Source of the DNA: Chryseobacterium sp. KACC 21268 | Lineage (GTDB): Bacteria; Bacteroidota; Bacteroidia; Flavobacteriales; Weeksellaceae | Assembly: GCA_028736075.1 (NCBI GenBank) | Contig: CP117875.1 | Coordinates: 186,001 to 250,000, forward strand | Reading direction: 5' to 3' | Length of the DNA stretch: 64,000 nucleotides | Part shown: piece after piece, positions 52,978-61,927 of the stretch | How the letters are laid out: each line of letters starts with the position of its first letter | How positions within the stretch are numbered: position 1 is the first letter of the stretch | Program-made: the position numbers and the translations under genes | Notes under the pieces: generated by a model | The model's input: only the letters and a program-made list of their open reading frames with translations | Told to the model about the DNA's origin: nothing | Database searches by the model: none

Positions 52978-53467
52978 AGTCGTATTTGATAAATTTAAAA
53001 TGAAATTACCGAAATATTACAATAGACACTTGATTAATTATTAGATTGATGAAAATCAGTCAGAAACTTTATTACTCTAATACAATTAATAGTATTCTTA
53101 TGTAAAAAACAATGGCTTTAAGATAGAAATATTATCAATTAATAATGTTCTTCAGTGAAATTAATTTAAATTTAATGTTAAGGTCTTGTAATAAAAATCT
53201 AGCATCTCACTCATTTTTATTACTTAAGGAATAATATATAACTTGTAGAAAAGACTTCCTTAAATATGATAAGACCTATAATTTCGGGGATTATTGGGCA
53301 TTTTTCAAATTTACATTTCTACAAATTTCACTTGCAACAGGCCGATTATACTATTTAATCGAATAATATCTCCTCCTCCACATTTGTATTTTTCAACAAC
53401 TGTAGATAAATATAAAAGAAATATACTTAGATTAAGTACTAGAATTGAGAAGTAATAAAACAAAAAA
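52978..53467. other. Non-coding gap, nothing recognised
   Basis: About 490 bp, very AT-rich, between the MFS gene start and the tRNA terminator. No ORF of convincing codon usage, structured element or riboswitch seen. Confidence 0.5.
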
Positions 53468-53493
53468 CCTTGACAATCATTCGATTATCAAGG
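53468..53493 (-). terminator. Terminator of the tRNA operon
   Basis: CCTTGA-C-AATC pairs with GATT-A-TCAAGG around loop ATTC; on the minus strand a six-T run follows. Confidence 0.75.
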
Positions 53494-53501
53494 CTATTTT
53501 G

Positions 53502-53585
53502 TACCCCAGACGGGACTTGAACCCGTACGTCCTTACGGACACAGGATTTTAAGTCCTGCGTGTCTACCAGTTCCACCACCAGGGC
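53502..53585 (-). tRNA. tRNA-Leu (anticodon UAA)
   Basis: 84 nt with a long variable arm. On the minus strand the anticodon loop reads CTTAAAA (anticodon TAA); T-arm GGGTTCAAGTCCC. The acceptor stem has three G-U pairs. CCA is not encoded. Confidence 0.93.
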
Positions 53586-53593
53586 GAGGGTGG

Positions 53594-53666
<73 letters not shown>

Positions 53667-53706
53667 ATAAAAAAAATTCCTAATTGCTTAGAAATTTTTA
53701 GCATTG

Positions 53707-53788
53707 TGCGGATGAAGGGACTCGAACCCCCACGCGGTGAAGCACCAGATCCTAAGTCTGGCATGGCTACCAATTACATCACATCCGC
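53707..53788 (-). tRNA. tRNA-Leu (anticodon UAG)
   Basis: 82 nt with a long variable arm; anticodon loop CTTAGGA (anticodon TAG); acceptor GCGGATG/CATCCGC perfect. First of three tRNAs in the operon (Leu-UAG, Gly-GCC, Leu-UAA). CCA is not encoded. Confidence 0.93.
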
Positions 53789-53828
53789 ATTATTTTGAAG
53801 AACTTCTTTTCTTTTGTTTTGGTGAGTG

Positions 53829-53860
53829 CAAATATAGAGACTTTTCATATTACCTCCAAA
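53829..53860 (-). promoter_or_regulatory. Promoter of the tRNA operon
   Basis: Minus strand: TTTG (53860-53857), 20-bp spacer, TATATTTG (53836-53829), an exact TAnnTTTG box, about 35 bp upstream of the first tRNA. One of the best Bacteroidota promoter matches in the window. Confidence 0.65.
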
Positions 53861-53957
53861 ATTATTTCTATATTTTTTTAAAGTTTTTTCAACGGTTGCT
53901 TTTGGACTACATCGATAGTTTTTTATTACCTTTACACTCTTAAAACATTTACGAGAC

Positions 53958-54338
53958 ATGGAATTAACAGGAACAATCAAGAAGATTTCTGATTTACAAA
54001 CATTTGCAAGCGGATTTCAAAAAAAAGAACTCGTTCTTTTGACTGAAGAACAGTATCCACAACCAATCAATATCGAATTTACCCAAGATAAAGTTGATTT
54101 GCTGAACGCATACAAAGTTGGAGATAGCGTAAAAGTTCATATCAATATCAGAGGAAGAGAATGGACAAGTCCTCAAGGTGAAGTAAAGTATTTCAACTCT
54201 ATCGTAGGATGGAGAATGGAAAAAGGTGGTGCTTCCGATTTCAACGAGCCTACTCAAGCAACTCCAAGTCAAGGTCAACCGGCTGCTGAGAACAAGAACG
54301 TTTTCGCAGAGGACGAAGATGACGATTTGCCATTCTAA
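53958..54338 (+). CDS. DUF3127 protein with SSB-like acidic tail
   Basis: 126 residues. The N-terminal ~90 residues are the DUF3127 OB-fold-like domain (MELTGTIKKISDLQTFASGF ... YKVGDSVKVHINIRGREW). After a Gln/Pro-rich linker the C-terminus is EDEDDDLPF, nearly identical to the acidic tip of single-stranded-DNA-binding protein (DDDIPF). This suggests it could dock SSB-tail partners at replication or repair sites; that is inferred. It is divergent from the tRNA operon and has its own terminator. Confidence 0.85.
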   Translation: MELTGTIKKISDLQTFASGFQKKELVLLTEEQYPQPINIEFTQDKVDLLNAYKVGDSVKVHINIRGREWTSPQGEVKYFNSIVGWRMEKGGASDFNEPTQATPSQGQPAAENKNVFAEDEDDDLPF

Positions 54339-54362
54339 GATTTTTAGAATCAATCTATAATA

Positions 54363-54396
54363 AATCCCTGCATTTTTGATAAAAGATGCAGGGATT
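54363..54396 (+). terminator. Terminator after the DUF3127 gene
   Basis: AATCCCTGCAT / ATGCAGGGATT, perfect 11-bp stem followed by CTTTTT. Confidence 0.82.
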
Positions 54397-54425
54397 CTTT
54401 TTATATTTCAACTTTGAAATCGTCT

Positions 54426-55229
54426 ATGGAAATCTTTAAAATCATTGAACCCAAAACTTCAAAAGTTCCCATAATCATTAGTGTTCCTCACGCAGGCACT
54501 TTCATTCCAGAAGATATTAAATTTAAAATGAATCCCGAATTGTCTGATAAATTGGACGACACAGACTGGTTCATCGATAAGCTTTATGGTTTTGCAACTG
54601 ACTTGGGAATTACAATTATTAAAGCCAATTACAGCAGATGGGTTGTCGACCTTAATAGAAATCCAGAAAACCAACCACTTTACAATGACGGAAGAGTGAT
54701 TACGGATGTTGTGACCGTGACGGATTTTAATGGAAATCAGATTTATAAAAATAATTACATTCCGGATTCTCAGGAAGTTGCAAGACGCATTGAATTGTAT
54801 CACAAACCTTATCACGAGAAATTGGAAGAACTTTTACAACAGACAAAAGCTGAATTCGGGAAAGTTTTGTTGTTTGATGCGCATTCGATAAGGAAGTCTG
54901 TTCCGGGAATTCGTTCTGAGGATTTTCCGGATTTGATTCTTGGCGATAACGATGAAACTTCTGCAAGTTCTGAATTAATAAGCACAACAATCTATTCTCT
55001 AAAAAGCACAGGTTACGAGTTTTCTCACAATCATCCTTTCAAAGGTGGTTACATCACGAGAAGTTTTGGAAAACCTACAGAAAACATTCACGCTTTGCAA
55101 CTGGAAATGTGCAAGACGAATTATATGGATGCTTCGGAAATGAGTTATGACGAGACTAATGCGGAGAGAATTCAGGTGGTTTTGAAAGAGACTTTGGTAA
55201 ATCTTATCGAGCAAATGAAATTTATTTGA
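54426..55229 (+). CDS. hutG: N-formylglutamate amidohydrolase
   Basis: About 267 residues. ISVPHAGTFIPEDI, DDTDWFIDKLY, NYSRWVVDLNRNPEN and LFDAHSIRKSVPGI are family blocks; metal-binding Asp/His residues are in SVPHAG and FDAHS. It hydrolyses N-formylglutamate to glutamate and formate, the last step of the HutF branch of histidine breakdown. ATG at 54426 is chosen over an upstream TTG. Next gene is hutF. Confidence 0.9.
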   Translation: MEIFKIIEPKTSKVPIIISVPHAGTFIPEDIKFKMNPELSDKLDDTDWFIDKLYGFATDLGITIIKANYSRWVVDLNRNPENQPLYNDGRVITDVVTVTDFNGNQIYKNNYIPDSQEVARRIELYHKPYHEKLEELLQQTKAEFGKVLLFDAHSIRKSVPGIRSEDFPDLILGDNDETSASSELISTTIYSLKSTGYEFSHNHPFKGGYITRSFGKPTENIHALQLEMCKTNYMDASEMSYDETNAERIQVVLKETLVNLIEQMKFI

Positions 55230-55252
55230 CTTTGATAATATTACCATATAGT

Positions 55253-55330
55253 TTGTCATTCAGCAGGAAACCTAGCGAAGTGGTTCGACGAAGTAAATCA
55301 AGATTGTTTAGAGTCCTACGGAATGACAAA
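55253..55330. repeat. Inverted repeat of the TTTGTCATTC type
   Basis: TTTGTCATTC (55253-55262) and GAATGACAAA (55321-55330) are perfect inverted ends of a 78-bp element containing CGAAGTGG/TCGACGAAG and AGAGTCCTACG. The form is a common flavobacterial intergenic repeat. Confidence 0.65.
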
Positions 55331-55370
55331 ATAATGTTTTTATCGCAAAATTTGAATTTATGTTGAATCT

Positions 55371-55462
55371 GCAGCCCGACTTGAGCGGAAATCCTTTTTT
55401 GCGGCTGGTAAAGCTTAGGCAAAAAGATTGGGAGCGGAAGGCGGAAAAGCTGCCCAAATAAT
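55371..55462 (+). repeat. Intergenic structured element, copy D
   Basis: Clearest copy: GCAGCCCGACTTGAGCGGAA ... GGCGGAAAAGCTGCCCAAAT, ends pairing GCAGC/GCTGC; inner TCCTTTTTTGCGGCTGG facing TTAGGCAAAAAGAT. It lies between hutG and hutF, 41 bp after the TTTGTCATTC repeat, and is the one copy that does not directly follow a gene end. Confidence 0.75.
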
Positions 55463-55522
55463 AAAAAATGGCTTCGAGAGCCTCAGCCTGACAAATTAAA
55501 TACAAATACTATTACTTATAAA

Positions 55523-56887
55523 ATGTACACATTCAAAGGATTACTGACCGAAAACGGATGGATGGAAAATGCTTTTGTAAAGCTGGACAATGCCGGAAAT
55601 ATCACTGAACTGAAAACCGTGGAAAAACCCGAAGGCGAATACGTTGACGGCTATGTTTTGCCGGGATTTCAGAATGCGCATTCACACGCTTTTCAGTATG
55701 CGATGTGCGGCTTGGCGGAATATTTTGAAGGCTCGGAAGTTCCCGATGATTTCTGGAGCTGGCGCGATGCGATGTACCGAATTGCGTTATCTCTTTCGCC
55801 GGAGCAAATGGAAGATGTGGCGGCGATGTTGTACGCAGAAATGCTGCGAAACGGTTATACATCGGTGGCAGAATTCCATTATGTGCATCACGATAAAGAC
55901 GGAAAAGCTTATCAAAATCTCTCCGAAATGGGTGAAAGATTGGTTGCTGCCGCGAAAAGAGTTGGGATTAGAATCACGTTGATTCCGATGTTTTATCAGA
56001 AAGGGAATTTTGGGACGGAACCTTACGATTTGCAAAGGCGTTTTATTTCTAAAAACATTGAGGATTATTATCAATTGCTGGAAGCTTCGAAACAGTCGAC
56101 AAAGTTTTATGATAAAGCTAATCTGGCGGTTGGGTCGCATTCTTTGAGAGCGGTCCAGAAAGAGGATTTGATTGAGTCTTCGTTGCTTGCGAAAGATTAT
56201 CCGTTTCATATTCACATTGCGGAGCAGTTGAAGGAAATCAAAGATTCTGTGGATTTCTACGGGAAAAGACCGGCGGAATGGCTTTTGGAAAATTGTGAGG
56301 TGAATGAGAATTTCAATTTGATTCATTGCACACATTTGGAGGATAATGAGGTTGAAGGCATTGCGAAATCTGGTGCGAACATCGTGCTTTGTCCATCAAC
56401 GGAAGGGAATTTGGGTGATGGAAGATTTAGATTTAAAGATTATCAGAAGTTTGGTGGCAATTGGTCGATTGGAACGGACAGTCAGATTTGCGTAAACCCT
56501 TTGGAAGATTTGAGGATTTTGGATTACGGACAGCGAATCTACACGCACAGACGCGATACTTTTTTCCAGCCAAATCTTGGTGACAGTGGATTCAATGCTT
56601 TGAAGACGGCCTGGAAATCCGGAAGGAAGTCGATGGCTTTTGAGAATGAGAATTTCTTCAAGGTCGGACAAAGTTTTGATGCAGTTGTGATTGATGCGAA
56701 AGCGCCTTTGATTGCGACTTCTTCTCTTAAAAATCTTTGCAATACGATTGTTTATTCTTCTGATTCATCGCATTTGCTTGGAACCGTCGTTGCCGGAAAA
56801 TGGGTGGTTAGAAATGGGAAACACGAGCATTGTGAAGAGGTGCGACAAGGTTTTGTGAATTCTATTAATCAAATTAAAATTAGATAA
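55523..56887 (+). CDS. hutF: Formimidoylglutamate deiminase
   Basis: 454 residues of the amidohydrolase superfamily. Metal-binding motif GFQNAHSHAFQ near 55, then FHIHIAEQLKEI, NLIHCTHLEDNEV and SIGTDSQICVNPLEDLRIL with the metal-binding Asp. It converts N-formimidoyl-L-glutamate to N-formyl-L-glutamate and ammonia. Together with HutG this shows the five-step (Pseudomonas-type) histidine degradation; hutH, hutU and hutI are not in this window. The region's codon third positions look richer in G/C than the neighbours. Confidence 0.92.
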   Translation: MYTFKGLLTENGWMENAFVKLDNAGNITELKTVEKPEGEYVDGYVLPGFQNAHSHAFQYAMCGLAEYFEGSEVPDDFWSWRDAMYRIALSLSPEQMEDVAAMLYAEMLRNGYTSVAEFHYVHHDKDGKAYQNLSEMGERLVAAAKRVGIRITLIPMFYQKGNFGTEPYDLQRRFISKNIEDYYQLLEASKQSTKFYDKANLAVGSHSLRAVQKEDLIESSLLAKDYPFHIHIAEQLKEIKDSVDFYGKRPAEWLLENCEVNENFNLIHCTHLEDNEVEGIAKSGANIVLCPSTEGNLGDGRFRFKDYQKFGGNWSIGTDSQICVNPLEDLRILDYGQRIYTHRRDTFFQPNLGDSGFNALKTAWKSGRKSMAFENENFFKVGQSFDAVVIDAKAPLIATSSLKNLCNTIVYSSDSSHLLGTVVAGKWVVRNGKHEHCEEVRQGFVNSINQIKIR

Positions 56888-56891
56888 AATA

Positions 56892-56954
56892 TTTTCTCGC
56901 AGATTTAGCAGATAAGAGTCAAAAAATCTGACCGATTAGCCAAATCTGCGAGAA
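56892..56954. repeat. CTCGCAGATTT inverted repeat
   Basis: TTTCTCGCAGATTTAGC (56892-56908) and GCCAAATCTGCGAGAAA (56938-56954) pair at 16 of 17 positions. It fills most of the hutF-aat gap and may act as terminator or as a dispersed repeat; similar CGCAGATTT repeats are frequent in related genomes. Confidence 0.6.
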
Positions 56955-56976
56955 ACACAATTAAATATATTCTAAA

Positions 56977-57624
56977 ATGTTTCGCTTAGACCCAGAAGAT
57001 ATTTCTTTTCCAGACCCGGAACTTTACGACCCAGATGGCGGACTAATGGCCATTGGTGGCGATTTGAAACCGGAAAGACTTTGGTTTGCCTATCAATTGG
57101 GTCTTTTTCCTTGGTACAACGAAGGCGAAGAAATCCTTTGGTGGTGTTCGGACCCGAGATTTGTGTTGTTCCCGAATGATATCAAAATCTCAAAATCGAT
57201 GAAGAAAATCTTGCGAGACGATGTTTTTCAATTTACGGAAAACCAATGTTTCGAAGATGTGATGAGAAATTGTAAAATGGCGGAACGAAAAGACCAAGAT
57301 GGAACGTGGATTAACGAAGAACTCATACAATCATTTGTGAAACTTCACAAATTTGGGAAAGCGAAAAGTTTTGAAGTTTGGCAGAATGGCGAATTGGTTG
57401 GTGGTTTCTACGGCATCCAGGTCGGGAATGTCTTTTGTGGCGAAAGTATGTTTTCCAAAGTTTCCAACGCCTCCAAAGCTGGATTTATACATTTCACAAC
57501 AAAATATCAAAATGAATGGGAACTTATTGATTGCCAAATCCATTCTGAACATTTGGAAAGTCTGGGCGCGAAAATGATTCCTAAAATCGATTATTTAAAA
57601 ATCTTAAAACAACAAATCTCTTGA
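56977..57624 (+). CDS. aat: Leucyl/phenylalanyl-tRNA-protein transferase
   Basis: 215 residues, slightly short for the family. Markers are FPDPELYDPDGGLMAIGGDL (N-terminal region), AYQLGLFPWYNEGEEILWWCSDPRFVL and the GGFYGIQVGNVFCGESMFS catalytic block. It adds Leu/Phe to proteins with N-terminal Arg/Lys for ClpAP degradation. The stop overlaps the DMT gene start by 4 bp. Confidence 0.95.
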   Translation: MFRLDPEDISFPDPELYDPDGGLMAIGGDLKPERLWFAYQLGLFPWYNEGEEILWWCSDPRFVLFPNDIKISKSMKKILRDDVFQFTENQCFEDVMRNCKMAERKDQDGTWINEELIQSFVKLHKFGKAKSFEVWQNGELVGGFYGIQVGNVFCGESMFSKVSNASKAGFIHFTTKYQNEWELIDCQIHSEHLESLGAKMIPKIDYLKILKQQIS

Positions 57625-58502
57625 CAGCAGAAAAACAAAAATGGGTTCTCCTGATTGCACTATCACTAATCTGGGGCTCATCTTTTATATTGATAAAAAA
57701 ATCACTGGAACATTTCAATCCTTATGAAGTCGGTGCTTTGCGGGTTTTGATTTCGGGAATCGTTCTGATGCCTTACGCCATTTCAAAAATTAAATTGTTT
57801 CCAAAACGACATTTGAAATGGTTGATTATTGCCGCATTCACAGGAAGTTTCATTCCAATGTTTCTCTTCCCGATGGCGGAAACCGAAATCAGCAGCAGTA
57901 TTGCGGGAATCATCAATTCTATGATGCCGATATTTGTAATTATTGTAGGTTCTTTGGTTTGGAAATTCTCGACGACAAAGCGGCAATTGTTGGGTGTTTT
58001 GATAAGTTTTGTTGGGGCTTGCATCTTGGCTTTGGGAAGTGGCGAAAGTGGTGAAATCAAAATCTATCCAATCCTGTTATTGATTCTTGCGGTCCTACTC
58101 TACGCCATTTGCACAACCACTATCAAATCGAAACTGCACGAAGTTCCAGCGATTCTGATGTCAGCTTATGTCTTTTCGTTTGTCTTGTTCTTGCCATCAT
58201 TGATTGCTTTGATTTTTGCGGGCTTTTTCAAAGACTTGACGTTGAATCAAAGTACATTGGAAGGATTGGGTTTTGTGGCGATATTATCGATTTTCGGGAC
58301 GGGATTGGCGATGATGATGAATTACAAATTACTGAGTATTTCAACACCTTTATTCGCTTCTACGGTGACTTTGCTGATGCCAATCGTTGCGATTATCTGG
58401 GGAATTTTGGATGGTGAGAAATTGACGACGCAGCAATCTTTTGGAGCTTTGGTCATTTTGGCCGGGTTGATATTTTTGAGGAGTAAGCCGAAGGTGGTTT
58501 GA
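57621..58502 (+). CDS. DMT-superfamily (EamA) transporter
   Basis: 293 residues with ten transmembrane helices in two EamA halves (ALSLIWGSSFILIKKSLEHF at the N-terminus; FASTVTLLMPIVAIIWGILDGE near the C-terminus). Substrate unknown, possibly amino acids or metabolites for export. The start is TTG overlapping the aat stop (TTGA). No ATG exists in frame until far into the first helix, so TTG is well supported. Confidence 0.88.
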   Translation: MTAEKQKWVLLIALSLIWGSSFILIKKSLEHFNPYEVGALRVLISGIVLMPYAISKIKLFPKRHLKWLIIAAFTGSFIPMFLFPMAETEISSSIAGIINSMMPIFVIIVGSLVWKFSTTKRQLLGVLISFVGACILALGSGESGEIKIYPILLLILAVLLYAICTTTIKSKLHEVPAILMSAYVFSFVLFLPSLIALIFAGFFKDLTLNQSTLEGLGFVAILSIFGTGLAMMMNYKLLSISTPLFASTVTLLMPIVAIIWGILDGEKLTTQQSFGALVILAGLIFLRSKPKVV

Positions 58503-58677
58503 TGGTTGTTTGATAGGTTTTAAGGTAAGAGGAAATGAATTCATTCTCTGAAAATCGCAGGTCGCTCCTCTGGAGCTTAATTTATCTTGTGTCTGTTTTC
58601 TATAAACAGGTCTTCGCTCCGCGACTTTTATGTAAAAGGTTTCTTTTAATACTGAAATGTGAATAAAATACTGAAAC

Positions 58678-58770
58678 CCATAGCCCTGATTGCAGTGGAA
58701 ATCCCACAGCAAGCGATGGGAAAGCAAGGTGCGAGGAATTGCAACGGAAAGCAGGTTCCCGGCTCCTAAA
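58678..58770 (+). repeat. Intergenic structured element, copy E
   Basis: ATAGCCCTGATTGCAGTGGA (58680-58699) aligns to copies C and D; right end GGCTCCTAAAAA. The end pair AGCC/GGCT is maintained although bases differ. The interior lacks the long T/A arm. It lies in the 305-bp gap between the DMT gene (+) and the TPR gene (-), right end toward the latter. The rest of the gap (58503-58677) shows no gene. Confidence 0.65.
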
Positions 58771-58775
58771 AATAA

Positions 58776-58804
58776 AAAAGCCCAGACGACGAATCTGAGC
58801 TTTT
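58776..58804 (-). terminator. Terminator after the TPR gene
   Basis: AAAAGC-C-CAGA / TCTG-A-GCTTTT, one mismatch; on the minus strand it is followed by a T-rich tract. Confidence 0.65.
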
Positions 58805-58807
58805 GGT

Positions 58808-60178
58808 TTATTTCTTTTTGGCCTTTATTTTTTTGACCTGTTCTTTGATGAACGGATATTTTAGCTGCATATCTTTGCTGAGCGTGGAATCGAGTTCCAG
58901 CGCTTTTTCCAACATTGCAATGCCTTCTGCTTCGCTTTTCAAATGCAGGTAGCAATTGCTGAGTTGATAGTACAATTCGGCGCGTGGATGCGCTTTCAGA
59001 GCTTTTTCGAGAATGGTGATTGCTTCCTCATATTCGCCAAGCAACATCAAAACTTCTGAATACGCGTACCAATTGTAAAATCTAGTTGGCTCGGATTCTA
59101 TGAGTTTTTTAAGGCAAATCAAGCTTTCCTCATAATCGCCATTGGTGATGTAAAGGAAGGCCAAACGCTTTTGGTACTCGACGTTTCCTTCGCTAAGATT
59201 AGCAGCTTCCTGAGCGAAATGCAGTGATTCTTTGATGTTCCCCAACTCTTCGTAGATAAAGGATTGCTCCATCATCGCCAAGTAAAACTGCGGGTCTTCT
59301 CTCAAAGATTTTTGGAAAGACGTCAATGCCGGAACCAACTTTTTGGCTTCTTTGTGGCACAATCCAATCTTGTAGAACGTGAACGCTTTGGTATACTCCA
59401 AATCGAGCATTTCCTCGTAGACGGTAATCGCCTTGTCCCACTCTCCCATCGCTTCATAGCAAGCGGCTTTGTTGGCGTAAACACCGACAGCCTGGGAATT
59501 GATAGCTAACAAATAATCGAAACCGTTGATGGCTTCTTCGTAATTCTTTTTGTTGAAATGGAATTGTCCATACTCATACCAAGCCGTTTCCGAAAAAGAA
59601 AACTTGTCAAGATATTGATTCAGGAAATCCAAAGCTTCTTGTGAACGATTCAGTTTGCTGTAACAAACCATCACGTTTTCCAAAGAGTAATCATCGTACG
59701 GGTCGTGCTCCAAAGCTGAAGTGTAATGTTTCAGGGCATTGAAAGGGTCGTCCAGATTAACATATTCGTCTGCGATGAAATTGTGAAGGAAATTCTCTTC
59801 CTCTTCCAATTGCAAAGCTTTCTGGCAGTATTCGATTGATTTTTTCGGGTTCCCGAGATTTGAGTAATATTTTGCGCAACAAACCAAAAAGTCTGTATCT
59901 TCCAAAGATGACTGATGCAATTCATCAATCAGTTCTTTAGCTTTTGTGTAACGCTCCAGTTCCAGGAAGACCTCCAATTGCTTGGTTTTGATTTCCAGGG
60001 AATTGGGATGTATTTTCAGAGCGTGATTTACAGCCATTTCTGCGTAGCTATAATCTCCCAGCTCCAGATAATAGATGATTATTTCAATATACTCTTCGGT
60101 ATCGAAATAGAATTCATCATTATTCTCTATCATTTCTTCGAACTTTTTAGCAAGTTCGTTTTCAAAAAATTCTTCCAA
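58808..60178 (-). CDS. Large TPR-repeat protein, cytoplasmic
   Basis: 456 residues built almost wholly of tetratricopeptide repeats (about twelve units). No signal peptide or membrane helix. The start is TTG at 60178: it begins the conserved EEFFENELAKKFEEMIENN segment, an in-frame stop lies close upstream, and the first in-frame ATG (60130) would remove it. Likely a protein-interaction scaffold; partners unknown. Confidence 0.82.
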   Translation of the reverse strand: MEEFFENELAKKFEEMIENNDEFYFDTEEYIEIIIYYLELGDYSYAEMAVNHALKIHPNSLEIKTKQLEVFLELERYTKAKELIDELHQSSLEDTDFLVCCAKYYSNLGNPKKSIEYCQKALQLEEEENFLHNFIADEYVNLDDPFNALKHYTSALEHDPYDDYSLENVMVCYSKLNRSQEALDFLNQYLDKFSFSETAWYEYGQFHFNKKNYEEAINGFDYLLAINSQAVGVYANKAACYEAMGEWDKAITVYEEMLDLEYTKAFTFYKIGLCHKEAKKLVPALTSFQKSLREDPQFYLAMMEQSFIYEELGNIKESLHFAQEAANLSEGNVEYQKRLAFLYITNGDYEESLICLKKLIESEPTRFYNWYAYSEVLMLLGEYEEAITILEKALKAHPRAELYYQLSNCYLHLKSEAEGIAMLEKALELDSTLSKDMQLKYPFIKEQVKKIKAKKK

Positions 60179-60339
60179 TATATTTGATTTAGATTCGAGA
60201 TTCAGCTCCGCTCAGATTGGTTTTATCCGATGTGAGATTTGTAAATCAATTACAATTGCCCGGTCTAAAATCTTCATTTAATAAAGTTACTCAATTTTAT
60301 TCTGAAAATAAGCTATGTAACTCTGACAACTTATTAACA

Positions 60340-61020
60340 TTAATCCTTTTTCTGTTCTGAGTAGATTGTAGTCAAAAACATACCAAACGACTTTTCCAAT
60401 CCGGTAATATCACCCGACTTGAGGTTCACACCGCCGTAAAGGCTGTCGTTGCTACGAATCTTGAAATTGGTCAAAGAAAGGTACAAAGATGGCTGTCCGG
60501 ATTTTGCTGACAATTTTACCGTTGAACCGAGTAATTTCCTGGTGGAGACTGACATAACTTCATTCCCGTTCAAATCCAGTCTGATGAAACTCCTTGGTTC
60601 CAGCTCTGTGGTTTTGTTGTTGATACTGATTTTCTGCTTCTTTTCTGAAGATGAAACCAAGTAGGCCACGTTCTCTTCTGCAGGAATATCATCGATTTTT
60701 GTGTAATACAAATTCAGAATATAATAAGCCGAATTGAATTTTTGAATCGTTCCGTCGATATTCTCAATTGGTTTCAGACTGAATGAATTGGCACCAACTT
60801 GTTTTGCTTTTTTATAAATATCTCCGAAAATCTCCACATCATTGTCTGAATAAGAATTCACGAGGATTTCGCCTAAGAATTCTGATTTGGAAGGCTCATT
60901 GATTTTATAAAAAAACTTGTCCTTATTGTCATTCGTCTTCTCTACTTTATTCAAAGTAACTACCTGAAGATAAAAGAACTGACAACAAAAAACACTTATT
61001 AAAAATAATAGTTTACGCAT
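60340..61020 (-). CDS. Exported protein of unknown function
   Basis: 226 residues with a Sec signal peptide (MRKLLFLISVFCCQFFYLQ). No recognised domain; beta-rich with the pattern EPRSFIRLDLNGNEVMSVSTRKLLGS. Its start overlaps the 3' end of the rfbD-like gene by 8 bp, so it is the downstream partner in that operon. Confidence 0.65.
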   Translation of the reverse strand: MRKLLFLISVFCCQFFYLQVVTLNKVEKTNDNKDKFFYKINEPSKSEFLGEILVNSYSDNDVEIFGDIYKKAKQVGANSFSLKPIENIDGTIQKFNSAYYILNLYYTKIDDIPAEENVAYLVSSSEKKQKISINNKTTELEPRSFIRLDLNGNEVMSVSTRKLLGSTVKLSAKSGQPSLYLSLTNFKIRSNDSLYGGVNLKSGDITGLEKSFGMFLTTIYSEQKKD

Positions 61021-61882
61021 TCGTTATTTTTAGGATTTCTACACAATCCTGAAGGCTGTTTTCCCAATGTTTTGGTTCGATGTTGTAATCTTTCTCGATT
61101 TTGTCCAAAGACATTGTACTCCTTTTTGGGCGTTTTGCCGGTGTTGGGAATTCCTCGGTGGTGATTGATTTTAATACAACGTTGGAATCTGAAAATTCTT
61201 TTATTTTATTAGCAAAATCAAACCAAGTGGTTTCCGGATAATTTGAGAAATGGTAGATTCCGAACTTTTTGTTTTCAGCTTCGATGATATCCATAATCGC
61301 CTGTGCCAAGTCATTTGCATTGGTTGGTTGTCCGTGTTGGTCACCTACGATTCCCAATTCGTCTTTCACATTGAACAAATGCAACATTGTCTTCACAAAG
61401 TTTTTGTTAAATTCTGAATACAACCAAGATGTTCTAAGAATCACAGTTTCAGGATTATTTTCCAAAGCCAATTCTTCGCCTTTTCGTTTTGAAGCGCCAT
61501 AAACACCAATTGGGTCTGTGAAATCATCTTCGGAATAGCTCAAATTGGTCTCGCCATCAAAAACATAATCAGTAGAAACGTGAATCAAAATAGCGTTGTG
61601 TTCCTTTGAAACTTCGGCCAAATTACCCACACCAATGGCGTTGACAGCAAAAGCTTTTTCTTCCTCCTTCTCGGCCAAATCTACAGCCGTGTATGCAGAA
61701 GCGTTGATGACAAAATCAGGTTGATATTCTTCGAATTCTTTTTCAATCTGCGCTTTATCTGTGATATTAAGTGCATCCGACCCTGTAAAATTGAAATCGA
61801 ATATATCGTGGTATTTTGGTGCTAATTTTTGTAGGCAATGTCCCAATTGGCCGTTTCCGCCAACAACTAAGATTCTTTTCAT
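61013..61882 (-). CDS. rfbD: dTDP-4-dehydrorhamnose reductase
   Basis: 289 residues of the extended SDR fold: VVGGNGQLGHCLQ (NADPH binding), HVSTDYVFDG, the catalytic YGASKRKGE (Tyr and Lys) and LRTSWLYSEF. It completes dTDP-L-rhamnose synthesis by reducing the 4-keto sugar. Other rml genes are not in the window, so a related NDP-sugar reductase is possible. Confidence 0.9.
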   Translation of the reverse strand: MKRILVVGGNGQLGHCLQKLAPKYHDIFDFNFTGSDALNITDKAQIEKEFEEYQPDFVINASAYTAVDLAEKEEEKAFAVNAIGVGNLAEVSKEHNAILIHVSTDYVFDGETNLSYSEDDFTDPIGVYGASKRKGEELALENNPETVILRTSWLYSEFNKNFVKTMLHLFNVKDELGIVGDQHGQPTNANDLAQAIMDIIEAENKKFGIYHFSNYPETTWFDFANKIKEFSDSNVVLKSITTEEFPTPAKRPKRSTMSLDKIEKDYNIEPKHWENSLQDCVEILKITNA

Positions 61883-61927
61883 ATGTAGTTTTAATTTTTA
61901 ATGGTCACCTGCAATCCAAATAGGATT

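Noticed and set aside
58350-58955. 201-codon minus-strand frame across the DMT/TPR gap
   Set aside because: It crosses the terminator and element E and overlaps both real genes in other frames.
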